From assembly GCA_026398675.1 (NCBI GenBank), contig JAPLSK010000335.1, forward strand, positions 1 to 6,386: DNA of 6,386 bases. The letters run 5' to 3'. Position 1 is the first letter of the stretch, and every line of letters begins with the position of its first letter. Of the stretch, positions 1 through 6,093 are shown one piece after another. A model generated the notes under the pieces. The model saw nothing but the letters and a program-made list of their open reading frames with translations, was not told the DNA's origin and did no database searches. This DNA comes from a bacterium. Lineage in GTDB: Bacteria > RBG-13-66-14. Both the position numbers and the translations under genes were made by a program.

Positions 1-523
1 CCAGGCGCGCGTCGGCGGCCGGATGACGCTCGCCTTCCCAGAAGGGGGAGTTGGAGGCGCAGGCGATGAAGAGCGGCAGGTACGGGCGCAGGCCGTTGGC
101 GATGGTGATGCGCTCCTCTTCCTCGGGCACCCCCAGGTGGACGTGGAGGCCCCAGAAGAGGCAGCGCAGCCATTTATCACCCTGGTACTCCGCCAGGCGA
201 TGGTAGCGCGGGTAGTCCACCATCGGCTGCTCGCGCCAGCGGCAGTTCGGGTGGGCCCCCACGGGGAGGAGATCCACGCCGGCCCGGTTTGCCGCCCGCC
301 GCGCCAGATGACGCAGGCGACGCAGCTCCGCCCGCACCTCCTCCAGGTCCAGGCACACCGGGGTGGCTATCTCCAGCGTCGCCTGGTGGACGTCGGGCTT
401 GATTTCGACGCGCTCGGCCTCGGAGAGCGTGGAGAGGGTCTCGGTGATGCGGGGCGCGAGCCGGCCCGTGGCCGGATCCACCAGCCCGAACTCCTCCTCG
501 ACGCCCAGGGTGAAGAGCTCCAC
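1..523 (-). CDS. GCS2-family carboxylate-amine ligase (YbdK-like glutamate-cysteine ligase), N-terminal part
   Basis: The reverse strand reads from a GTG at 523-521 through 174 codons to the window edge, so the C-terminal half or more is missing (E. coli YbdK has about 370 residues). An in-frame TAA at 556-554 lies upstream, and GAGGGG (534-529) is a ribosome site 5 nt before the GTG. Family landmarks in order are FTLGVEEEF (residues 4-12, the GxExE start of the GCS2 fold), EIKPDVHQATLEIAT (40-54), GAHPNCRW (89-96), GLHVHLGV (125-132, the HVHxG active-site motif) and ASNSPFWEGE (156-165). GCS2 enzymes join a carboxylate to an amine using ATP; E. coli YbdK has weak glutamate-cysteine ligase activity, and the true substrate is often unknown. 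It is probably cytosolic: no signal peptide or membrane segment is visible. It diverges from dnaB and is probably unrelated in function. After WEGE the chain reads RHPAADAR, where I remember most relatives having a DTGYASYR-like stretch. The family call is firm; the substrate is inference. Confidence 0.9.
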   Translation of the reverse strand, partial: MELFTLGVEEEFGLVDPATGRLAPRITETLSTLSEAERVEIKPDVHQATLEIATPVCLDLEEVRAELRRLRHLARRAANRAGVDLLPVGAHPNCRWREQPMVDYPRYHRLAEYQGDKWLRCLFWGLHVHLGVPEEEERITIANGLRPYLPLFIACASNSPFWEGERHPAADARL

Positions 524-550
524 GCGTTCCCCTCGGTGACGTTTTCGGCG

Positions 551-579
551 ATATTAGCACGGTGGCCGCGGCGCGTCCA
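551..579 (-). promoter_or_regulatory. candidate promoter for the GCS2 ligase gene
   Basis: On the minus strand TGGACG (579-574, 4 of 6 matches to TTGACA) is separated by exactly 17 nt from TAATAT (556-551, 4 of 6 to TATAAT). The GTG start lies 27 nt downstream of the -10 box. The A/T-rich patch stands out against GC-rich surroundings. The match is modest and rests on spacing and position. Confidence 0.4.
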
Positions 580-605
580 CCGGAGCCCGCCGGGGCGGTT
601 TTTTT
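579..605 (+). terminator. weak hairpin plus T7 tract between the divergent genes
   Basis: GCCC (585-588) can pair with GGGC (593-596), extended by ACC/GGT (579-581 with 597-599) across a 3-nt bulge, and T7 follows at 599-605. This is terminator-like in the rightward direction, but no rightward gene lies upstream in the window; it could only stop antisense readthrough toward dnaB. Alternatively, the T7-GAAAA tract (599-610) lies 15-26 bp upstream of the dnaB -35 box and could act as an UP element. I cannot choose between these. Confidence 0.25.
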
Positions 606-624
606 GAAAACACCCATCCCTTTA

Positions 625-653
625 TTGCCACGTCAACGGCGGTGAGGTAAACT
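625..653 (+). promoter_or_regulatory. candidate dnaB promoter (sigma70-like)
   Basis: TTGCCA (625-630, 5 of 6 to TTGACA) and TAAACT (648-653, 4 of 6 to TATAAT, keeping the conserved first T, second A and last T) are separated by exactly 17 nt. Transcription would begin near 660, leaving a leader of about 43 nt before the dnaB ATG. An A/T tract at 599-610 sits where an UP element would be. It is the best promoter-like match in the divergent region. Confidence 0.55.
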
Positions 654-702
654 AAAAAGCCCTGCCGTTCACTCCCCCCCAGCGACCCTTCAAGGACGCC
701 CG

Positions 703-2169
703 ATGGACGAACTGGAGCAGAACCTCGGCCTGCCGAGCAGCCTGGAGGCCGAACGTCTGACCCTGGGCGCGACGCTGCGCTACCCCGAGGCGGTGCACCG
801 CTGCATCGAGGCCAACATGCGGCCCGACGACTTCTTAAAACCAATCCACGGGCGAATCTACACCGCAATCATGAACCTCTACTCCATGCGGGACGGCGCC
901 ATAGACCTGGTGACCGTCTCCGACGAGCTGCGGCGCTCGCCCGAGGGGCTCACCGACTCCGAGCTGGGCTACCTGGTGGAGGTGAAGGAGTCCACGGCGT
1001 CCACGGCGGGGATGGCGTCCCATCTGGAGATAATCCGGGACAAGGCGACTCTGCGCTCGCTGGTCAAGGCGGCTGCGATAATAAACGAGTCGGCCCGCGC
1101 CGAGGCCGAGCCGTCGTCCACCGTCCTGGAGAAGGCCGAGGGGCTGATTCTGGAAATCGCCGAGAGGCGGATGCGCCGCGAGGTCAGGCCGCTTTCCGAG
1201 CTCGTGGACACCGCCCTGGAGGAGATGCGCGCCCTCCACGAGGGACGCTCCACCCGGAGCGAGATACTCACCGGCTTCTTCGACCTCGACGAGATTCTTA
1301 CCGGCCTCCACCGGGGCAACCTCATCGTCCTGGCCAGCCGGCCCGGCATGGGCAAAACGGCCCTGGGACTCAACATCTCCCAGCGCATCGCCATAGACTC
1401 CGGGGTGGGGGTCGGGTTCTTCTCCCTGGAGATGTCGGCGGAGGAGCTGGTGCGGCGGATGCTCTGCTCCGAGGCCCGGGTGGACTCCCAGAAGGTGCGC
1501 CGGGGGCTGGTCTCCGAGGGCGACATGGAGAAGTTCATCACCAAGGTGGCCCGCCTCTCCAACGCCCCCTTCTACCTGGACGACACCCCGGCCTTGTCGG
1601 TGCTGGAGCTGCGGGCCAAGGCCCGCCGACTGGTCAAGCAGAAGGGCGTCGGGCTCATCGTCGTGGACTACCTCCAGCTCATGACCGCCACCCACCGCCG
1701 CGCGGAGAGCCGCCAGGTCGAGGTCGCCGAGATATCCCGCTCCCTCAAGGCGCTGGCCAAGGAGCTCGACGTCCCCATCCTGGCCATCGCGCAGCTCAAC
1801 CGCCAGCCGACCAACCGGCCCCGGTCCAAGATGCCCCAGCTCTCAGACCTGCGCGAGTCGGGCGCCATCGAGCAGGACGCCGACGTGGTGATGTTTCTGC
1901 ACCGGGAGGAATACTACCAGGTCTCCAGCCCCGGCGAGGCGGCCGAACCGGTGGAGGAGACGCCGGACTACGGCAACGGCGGCGGCATCTCCGACGACCT
2001 GGCCCGGATGCCCGGCATCAGCCAGGTCATCGTCGCCAAGCAGCGCAACGGCCCGGTGGGCTCCGTCTACCTCGTGTTCCGCAAGCGGTTCACGCGCTTC
2101 GAGAGCCTGGACCGCTCCTTCCGCACCCCCGCGAGCGCCTCGGCCTCCGGGGAATCCCCGCCGTTTTAG
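703..2169 (+). CDS. dnaB: replicative DNA helicase DnaB
   Basis: This is the hexameric 5'-to-3' helicase that unwinds DNA at the replication fork and recruits primase; it acts in the cytosol. The N-terminal domain (about 8-125) starts with the family pattern LPSSLEAE and contains DDFLKPIHGRIY (42-53). A linker precedes the RecA-like domain (about 185-470). Visible there are Walker A RPGMGKTA (213-220), SLEMS with the probable catalytic Glu (241-245), Walker B VVDYLQLM (320-327), AQLNR (363-367), LRESGAIEQDAD (383-394) and the arginine-finger motif AKQRNGP (445-451). The 488 residues are slightly over the usual 440-475. The excess lies mainly between HREEYY (400-405) and the arginine-finger motif: about 40 residues separate them, against about 15 in E. 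coli and Geobacillus DnaB as I recall them. The tail (474-488) is Ser/Ala/Pro-rich. The ATG at 703 has AAGGA (692-696) 6 nt upstream. alr follows after 82 bp. The identity is very secure. Confidence 0.97.
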   Translation: MDELEQNLGLPSSLEAERLTLGATLRYPEAVHRCIEANMRPDDFLKPIHGRIYTAIMNLYSMRDGAIDLVTVSDELRRSPEGLTDSELGYLVEVKESTASTAGMASHLEIIRDKATLRSLVKAAAIINESARAEAEPSSTVLEKAEGLILEIAERRMRREVRPLSELVDTALEEMRALHEGRSTRSEILTGFFDLDEILTGLHRGNLIVLASRPGMGKTALGLNISQRIAIDSGVGVGFFSLEMSAEELVRRMLCSEARVDSQKVRRGLVSEGDMEKFITKVARLSNAPFYLDDTPALSVLELRAKARRLVKQKGVGLIVVDYLQLMTATHRRAESRQVEVAEISRSLKALAKELDVPILAIAQLNRQPTNRPRSKMPQLSDLRESGAIEQDADVVMFLHREEYYQVSSPGEAAEPVEETPDYGNGGGISDDLARMPGISQVIVAKQRNGPVGSVYLVFRKRFTRFESLDRSFRTPASASASGESPPF

Positions 2170-2177
2170 AACCCGCC

Positions 2178-2206
2178 TTGACATCTCGTACGCGCTGGAT
2201 TAGCCT
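2178..2206 (+). promoter_or_regulatory. candidate alr-mla promoter
   Basis: A perfect -35 hexamer TTGACA (2178-2183) starts 9 nt after the dnaB stop. At the ideal 17-nt spacing lies TAGCCT (2201-2206), a poor -10 overall (3 of 6) that keeps the three most conserved positions of TATAAT. The predicted start is near 2213, about 39 nt before the alr ATG. An inverted repeat overlaps the -10 box, as an operator would. A strong -35 with a weak -10 would fit a regulated promoter, but this is inference. Confidence 0.45.
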
Positions 2207-2238
2207 AACCCGGTGTGATAGAGCCGGTTAGGGCCGGC
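2204..2238 (+). promoter_or_regulatory. overlapping inverted repeats in the alr leader (operator or attenuator candidate)
   Basis: CCTAACC (2204-2210) is the exact reverse complement of GGTTAGG (2226-2232), and after a one-base bulge GG (2212-2213) can also pair with CC (2224-2225). A second pairing, GCCGG (2223-2227) with CCGGC (2234-2238), reuses bases of the first, so the two are mutually exclusive. The first overlaps the candidate -10 box and would act as a DNA operator if that promoter is used, or as an RNA hairpin in readthrough transcripts from dnaB. No T tract follows, so a simple terminator is unlikely. alr lacks an evident ribosome site (AGGG at 2230-2233 is 18 nt from the ATG), so control of initiation is possible. 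Confidence 0.4.
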
Positions 2239-2251
2239 GCAGCCTCCGACT

Positions 2252-3397
2252 ATGTACCCGAATCGTCCCATCTGGGCCGAGGTGGACCTCTCGGCCATCC
2301 GCGACAACCTCTTCGCCGTCCGGGAGAGAGTCGGCCGCGGCGTGAAGATCATGGCCGTGGTCAAATCCGACGCCTACGGCCACGGCAAGCTCGAGGTCGC
2401 CCGGACCCTGGACCCCTACGCCGACTGGTTCGGCGTCAGCTTCGTGGACGAGGGGGTGGAGCTCCGCCAGGCCGGTTTCGATCAGCCGATCCTCTGCCTG
2501 GTCACCCCCCTGGCGGACGAGCTGGACGCGATGGTCAAGTACCGGCTGACCCCGGTCCTGTCCGACGCGGAGTTGGCCGACCGCCTGGGCGAGCGCCTGG
2601 CGCGGATGGGCTGGCTGGACGCCTACCGCCGCGACTTCGACGTCCACGTAAAGGTGGACACCGGCATGGGGCGCCTGGGAGTGTGGCACGAAGAGGCGCC
2701 CGAGACGGTGGCGCGGATCGAGGCCGTCCCCGGAGTCCACGTCGCCGGGCTCATGACCCACTTCCCCCTGGCCGACGGCGAGGACGCGAGCTTCGCCCGT
2801 GAGCAGCTCGAGCGCTTCGCCCGCGTCCGCCGGGAGCTGGAAAGAAAGGGCTTGAGCCCCGAGCTCTGCCACGCCGCCAACTCCGCCGCCATCGTCGATC
2901 TCCCCGAAAGTTACCTGGACATGGTCCGGCCGGGATTAGCTCTTTACGGGAGTTACTCCAGCCCCCACGTGTCCCGCAACCTGGGCATCCGGACGGCCAT
3001 CGCCCTGCGGGCCCGCATCGCGTCGGTCAAGACGCTCCCCGCCGGCGCCACGGTCAGCTACGGCCGCCTCCACCGGCTGGAGCGGGACACCCCCGTGGGC
3101 GTCCTGCCGCTGGGCTACGCCGACGGCTGGCGCAGGAGCCTCTCGGGCCGGGCCGAGGCGCTGGTCCGGGGCAAAAGAAGGCCCATCATCGGCGCCATCT
3201 GCATGGACATGTGCATGGTGGACCTGGGTGGGCTGGGCGAGGTGGCCCCGGGCGAGGTGGTCACCCTTCTGGGCCGCGACTACTCGGGCTCCAAGATAGA
3301 GGTCGAGGAAGCGGCCCGCTGGATGGACACCATCCCCTACGAGGTCACCTGCGGGCTGTCGGAGCGCGTCCCCCGGCACTACCTCCGGACGGAGTGA
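2252..3397 (+). CDS. alr: alanine racemase
   Basis: This is the PLP enzyme that interconverts L- and D-alanine, supplying D-Ala for peptidoglycan; it is cytosolic and normally a homodimer. The N-terminal TIM barrel opens with WAEVDLSAIRDNL (8-20) and carries the PLP lysine K38 in AVVKSDAYGHG (35-45). HVKVDTGMGRLG (132-143) holds K134 and R141, equivalents of the carbamylated Lys and active-site Arg of the Geobacillus enzyme. HAANSAA (207-213) and VRPGLALYG (225-233) are barrel-end phosphate-binding segments. The C-terminal domain supplies the second catalytic base, Y270, in VSYGR, plus GYADGW (288-293), ICMDMCMVDL (316-325) and IPYEV (361-365). All catalytic residues I can place are present, and 381 residues is a normal length. 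The ATG at 2252 is the first start after an in-frame TAG at 2219, but no ribosome site precedes it. The stop is 3 nt before mlaE, so the two are surely co-transcribed. Confidence 0.96.
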   Translation: MYPNRPIWAEVDLSAIRDNLFAVRERVGRGVKIMAVVKSDAYGHGKLEVARTLDPYADWFGVSFVDEGVELRQAGFDQPILCLVTPLADELDAMVKYRLTPVLSDAELADRLGERLARMGWLDAYRRDFDVHVKVDTGMGRLGVWHEEAPETVARIEAVPGVHVAGLMTHFPLADGEDASFAREQLERFARVRRELERKGLSPELCHAANSAAIVDLPESYLDMVRPGLALYGSYSSPHVSRNLGIRTAIALRARIASVKTLPAGATVSYGRLHRLERDTPVGVLPLGYADGWRRSLSGRAEALVRGKRRPIIGAICMDMCMVDLGGLGEVAPGEVVTLLGRDYSGSKIEVEEAARWMDTIPYEVTCGLSERVPRHYLRTE

Positions 3398-3400
3398 ACC

Positions 3401-4204
3401 GTGCCTCCAACCGGCGCTGTAAAGATGAACACCTTCGAGCGCATCGGCAACTGGCTGATGGAGAAGACCCATACCGTGGGGGGCGTGTTCATCTTCTACG
3501 GCCGGACCATGGCCCGCATCGCCCGGCGGCGGCCCCGGGGCAAGCTCGTCTACGACCAGATGATGCGCCTCGGGGTGGAGTCCATCGGCGTGGTGACCAT
3601 GACCGCGCTCTTTACCGGGATGGTCATCGCGCTCCAGTCGGTGAACCAGCTGAAGATCTTCGGGGCCGAGGGGTACGTGGGCGGCATGGTGTCGGTCCTC
3701 TTCGCCCGGGAGCTGGGGCCGGTGCTCACGGCCATCATGCTCGCCGGCCGCGTGGGGGCGGCCATGGCCGCCGAGCTCGGCACCATGCGCGTCACCGAGC
3801 AGATAGACGCCCTGGAAACCCTGGCCAGCGACCCCTTCCGTTACCTCGTGGCCCCGAGAATCATCGCCATGGCCGTCATGGCCCCGGCGCTCACCGCCCT
3901 GGCCATGGGCGTGGCCCAGGTGGGCTCCTTCTTCGTCTGCATCGTCCTGGCCGACGTGGACCCCGGGGTCTACATCGCCGAGCTCGCCGTCTTTTCCAAC
4001 GTCTGGGACATCGTCAGCGGGTTGATCAAGGCCCTCGCCTTCGGCCAGGTCCTGACGCTCATAAGCTGCTACTACGGCTTCACGACCTTCGGCGGGGCCG
4101 AGGGGGTCGGCCGCGCCACCACCAACGCCGTCGTCGTCAGCGCCGTGAACATACTGATCGTGGACGTGCTATTGACCACTCTCTTCTTCATCGCCTTCGA
4201 CTAG
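3401..4204 (+). CDS. mlaE: MlaE-type ABC transporter permease for phospholipid transport
   Basis: This is the inner-membrane permease of an Mla/MCE transporter that moves phospholipids between inner and outer membranes with MlaF (ATPase) and MlaD (periplasmic MCE ring). After an amphipathic N-terminus there are about five hydrophobic segments (roughly 60-80, 106-125, 150-185, 203-222, 243-265). The signature block RELGPVLTAIMLAGR (103-117) continues through AELGTMRVTEQIDALE (124-139) and DPFRYLVAPRIIA (144-156). The C-terminal CYYGFTTFGGAEGVGRAT (223-240) is also typical. The 267 residues match the family. I chose GTG 3401 because GGAG (3391-3394) lies 6 nt upstream; ATG 3425, also in frame, would give 259 residues but has no comparable ribosome site. 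It is the second gene of the alr-mla unit, and its TAG overlaps the mlaF ribosome site. The direction of lipid transport cannot be read from sequence. Confidence 0.95.
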   Translation: MPPTGAVKMNTFERIGNWLMEKTHTVGGVFIFYGRTMARIARRRPRGKLVYDQMMRLGVESIGVVTMTALFTGMVIALQSVNQLKIFGAEGYVGGMVSVLFARELGPVLTAIMLAGRVGAAMAAELGTMRVTEQIDALETLASDPFRYLVAPRIIAMAVMAPALTALAMGVAQVGSFFVCIVLADVDPGVYIAELAVFSNVWDIVSGLIKALAFGQVLTLISCYYGFTTFGGAEGVGRATTNAVVVSAVNILIVDVLLTTLFFIAFD

Positions 4205-4212
4205 AGGGAGCC

Positions 4213-4980
4213 GTGGACCCCGAGACGGTCATCCAGATCCGGAACCTGCACCGGAGCTTCGGCGAGACGGTGGTGCTCGACGGCGTGGACCTGGATATCC
4301 ACCGCGGGGAGTCCATCGCCATCATCGGGCGCTCCGGCGTGGGCAAGAGCGTGCTCTTGAAGCACGTGCTGGGCCTCCTGCAGCCGGACGAGGGAGACGT
4401 GTGGTGCCTGGGAATCCGGGTGAACGGGGCCAGCCTCGCCGAGCTGCACGAGATACGCTCCCGGGTGGGCTATGTCTTCCAGTTCGCCGCCCTGTTCGAC
4501 TCCATGAACATCCGCGAGAACGTGGGGTTCTTTCTGGACAACCACTCCGACACCCCGTCCGAGGAAGTGGACCGCATCGTGGACGAAAAGCTGGCGCAGG
4601 TGGGCCTCCCGGAGACGGCGCACCTGATGCCGGCGGAGCTCTCCGGGGGGATGAAGAAGCGGGCGGGCCTGGCGCGCGCCCTGGTGGGCGAGCCCGAGAT
4701 AATACTCTACGACGAGCCAACCTCCGGCCTCGACCCCATCACCGCCGCCGCCATCAACGATCTCATCAACGAGACCAAGGAGCTGACGCGGGCGACAACG
4801 GTCATCATCACCCACGACATGGCCTCGGCCTACAAGACCGCCGACCGGATAGCCATGCTCCACGACGGGAAGATTATCTTCGACGGCACGGACGAGGAGG
4901 TCCGCGCCACCGACAACCCCTACGTGCAGCAGTTCATCCAGGGCCGGGCCCAGGGACCCATAGACCCCCTGTTCAAGTGA
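4213..4980 (+). CDS. mlaF: MlaF-type ABC transporter ATP-binding protein
   Basis: This is the cytosolic ATPase that drives the MlaE permease. In order it has an aromatic/beta start IQIRNLHRSFGE (8-18), Walker A GRSGVGKS (39-46), the Q-loop at Q90 in GYVFQFAALFDSMN (86-99), the ABC signature LSGGMKKRAGLARAL (143-157), Walker B with the catalytic Glu, IILYDEPTSGLDP (163-175), and the switch His H201 in IITHDM. The LFDSMNIRENV stretch and the LSGGMKKR form of the signature are typical of the MlaF/TtgA-like branch rather than generic importers. The 255 residues are of normal length. The true start is GTG 4213: GAGG (4204-4207) lies 5 nt upstream and begins on the last base of the mlaE stop. The frame stays open far upstream through mlaE and into alr, but that part is an out-of-frame shadow. 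All nucleotide-binding residues are intact. Confidence 0.96.
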   Translation: MDPETVIQIRNLHRSFGETVVLDGVDLDIHRGESIAIIGRSGVGKSVLLKHVLGLLQPDEGDVWCLGIRVNGASLAELHEIRSRVGYVFQFAALFDSMNIRENVGFFLDNHSDTPSEEVDRIVDEKLAQVGLPETAHLMPAELSGGMKKRAGLARALVGEPEIILYDEPTSGLDPITAAAINDLINETKELTRATTVIITHDMASAYKTADRIAMLHDGKIIFDGTDEEVRATDNPYVQQFIQGRAQGPIDPLFK

Positions 4981-5000
4981 ACGCGGCAGTCAGGCGATTT

Positions 5001-5009
5001 TGGTACAAT
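5001..5009 (+). promoter_or_regulatory. candidate extended -10 promoter before mlaD
   Basis: TGGTACAAT is a match to the extended -10 pattern TGnTATAAT with one mismatch. It lies in the 54-bp gap after mlaF, with an A/T-rich neighbourhood (4996-5010). No good -35 hexamer is found 16-18 nt upstream, which extended -10 promoters can tolerate. Transcription would begin near 5016, which favours the ATG at 5035 over the GTG at 5023 as the mlaD start. Confidence 0.4.
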
Positions 5010-5034
5010 AGTCCGGTCCACCGTGAGTAAAAAA

Positions 5035-5967
5035 ATGAAACGGTCCGCCGAGCTGAAAGTAGGGATAACCGTCGTCGTCGCCCTGGCGATATTCGTCGCG
5101 CTCATCTTCTCCACGGGCCAGTGCCAGCTCTTCAACCGGGGCTACACGATAACGGTCATCTTCGACTCCGCCGCGGGCCTGGTCACCGAGGCCAAGGTCC
5201 TCTACGCCGGCGTGAGCGCCGGCAGCGTCGAATCCGTGGAGTGGTTCAAGCCCGAGGGCTCCGAGGCCCCCATGGTCAAGGTGGTCCTGCGTCTGGAAGA
5301 AGACGTCGTGGTGCGGGAGAACTCGGTCATCGCCATCCGCTTGAAGGGGCTGATGGCCGACAAGTACGTGGACATCACGCCGGGCACGAACGACTCGCCC
5401 GTGGTCCCGCCCGGCTCGACCGTCAAGGGCGAGCGCTCCATCGGCATGGACGAGCTCTTCGAGTCGGCGGGCAGCATCGTGGTCAAGATCGGGGACGCCC
5501 TGGCCGACTTATCGAACCTCTTCGACGAAGAGACGGTGGCCCAGATCAAGGACACCGTCGCCCACATAGACTCGATGGCCACCGACCTGGACGAGCTGAT
5601 CAAGCTCTCGACGGGCGAGATAACCGCCACCGTGAAGAACCTGCGGCAGATAACCGACAACATCGCCCAGATAACCGCCGGCGCCTCCAGGATAACCCAG
5701 GACCTCGAGGGGACCTTGACCCGCTCGCTCCCCCGTTTCGAGAACGCGGTGGCCAGCATCGAAGAGGTCTCCTCCGGCGCCGCCGTGGCCGTGGACCACA
5801 TCAACTCCATCGTCGCCCAGATTTCCTCGGGCGAGGGGACCGTCGGGAAGCTCATCTACTCGGACGAGGCCTACGTGGACTTCACCCAGACCCTCCAGAA
5901 GGCCAAGACACTCCTGGACAACATCATCAACGACCCCCGGCGTTACCTGAACCTCTCGGTGTTCTAA
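5035..5967 (+). CDS. mlaD: MlaD-type MCE-domain phospholipid-binding protein
   Basis: This is the periplasmic, membrane-anchored substrate subunit of the Mla transporter; MlaD-type proteins form a hexameric ring whose central pore passes lipid. Numbering from the ATG at 5035, ELKVG (6-10) leads into one transmembrane helix (about 9-27). The MCE domain follows (about 36-117: YTITVIFDSAAGL, then VLYAGVSAGSVESV, ending LKGLMADKYVDITPG). A helical, probably coiled-coil region comes next (about 136-300), with the GEGTVGKLI motif (266-274) and the family ending NDPRRYLNLSVF (299-310). At 310 residues it is much longer than E. coli MlaD (about 180) because of this C-terminal region, which is common outside enterics. 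An in-frame GTG at 5023 would add four residues, but it has no ribosome site, whereas ATG 5035 has GTGAG (5023-5027) 7 nt upstream. C30 does not sit in a lipobox. No mlaC or mlaB follows. Confidence 0.94.
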   Translation: MKRSAELKVGITVVVALAIFVALIFSTGQCQLFNRGYTITVIFDSAAGLVTEAKVLYAGVSAGSVESVEWFKPEGSEAPMVKVVLRLEEDVVVRENSVIAIRLKGLMADKYVDITPGTNDSPVVPPGSTVKGERSIGMDELFESAGSIVVKIGDALADLSNLFDEETVAQIKDTVAHIDSMATDLDELIKLSTGEITATVKNLRQITDNIAQITAGASRITQDLEGTLTRSLPRFENAVASIEEVSSGAAVAVDHINSIVAQISSGEGTVGKLIYSDEAYVDFTQTLQKAKTLLDNIINDPRRYLNLSVF

Positions 5968-5975
5968 AATCCCCC

Positions 5976-5990
5976 CCGCGTCCCACGCGG
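5976..5990 (+). terminator. short GC hairpin after mlaD, possible transcript end
   Basis: CCGCGT (5976-5981) pairs perfectly with ACGCGG (5985-5990) around a CCC loop, 8 nt after the mlaD stop. No T run follows (ATTGCG), so it is a poor intrinsic terminator; it might protect the 3' end or assist another termination mode. A C7 run precedes it (5971-5977). Confidence 0.35.
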
Positions 5991-6000
5991 ATTGCGATGG

Positions 6001-6027
6001 TGTAGGGCGGCCCCTCTGCAGGCCGCC
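6001..6027 (+). repeat. palindromic intergenic element, copy 1 (core TGTAGGGCGG)
   Basis: The 10-mer TGTAGGGCGG (6001-6010) starts the element. GGCGGCC (6006-6012) pairs with GGCCGCC (6021-6027) across an 8-nt loop. The same 10-mer occurs in opposite orientation at 6295-6286, again opening a hairpin whose far arm ends in CCGCC, but with a different interior. This constant-edge, variable-centre design resembles short palindromic elements I have met in intergenic DNA of many environmental bacteria; that resemblance is from memory only. Confidence 0.5.
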
Positions 6028-6093
6028 TGGTATTTAATAGATCATCGCGCCGATGGGTTGGGGTAGGGAAAGGAATAGGACGTAGGCCCGCGT

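Noticed and set aside
23..607. Plus-strand open frame opposite the GCS2 gene
   Set aside because: The minus-strand frame carries clear GCS2 motifs throughout; the plus-strand product resembles nothing.
835..1695. Long antisense open frames opposite dnaB
   Set aside because: They mirror codon structure of a GC-rich gene and show no recognisable domain or start signal.
1915..2037. Intein in DnaB, a frequent intein host
   Set aside because: The extra segment is only about 25 residues and lacks Cys/Ser-initiated splice motifs and the terminal His-Asn.
2215..2802. Open frame overlapping the start of alr
   Set aside because: Its translation is dominated by Arg, Gly and Pro without motifs, typical of a frame-shifted shadow, while alr has all catalytic residues in the other frame.
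3211..4212. Upstream extension of the mlaF frame, giving a 589-residue protein
   Set aside because: The stretch overlaps the convincing alr end and all of mlaE in another frame, and its translation is Arg/Gly/Pro/His-rich shadow sequence with no motif; mlaF homology begins at 4213 with its own ribosome site.
5101..5127. Lipoprotein signal in MlaD (C30 after the membrane helix)
   Set aside because: The residues before the Cys are T-G-Q, lacking the small residue at -1 and Leu at -3 needed for a lipobox; MlaD is anchored by its helix.
5121..6005. Alternative frame across mlaD running to 6005
   Set aside because: It is an Arg/Gly-rich shadow of mlaD with no motif, and would compete with a complete MCE protein.
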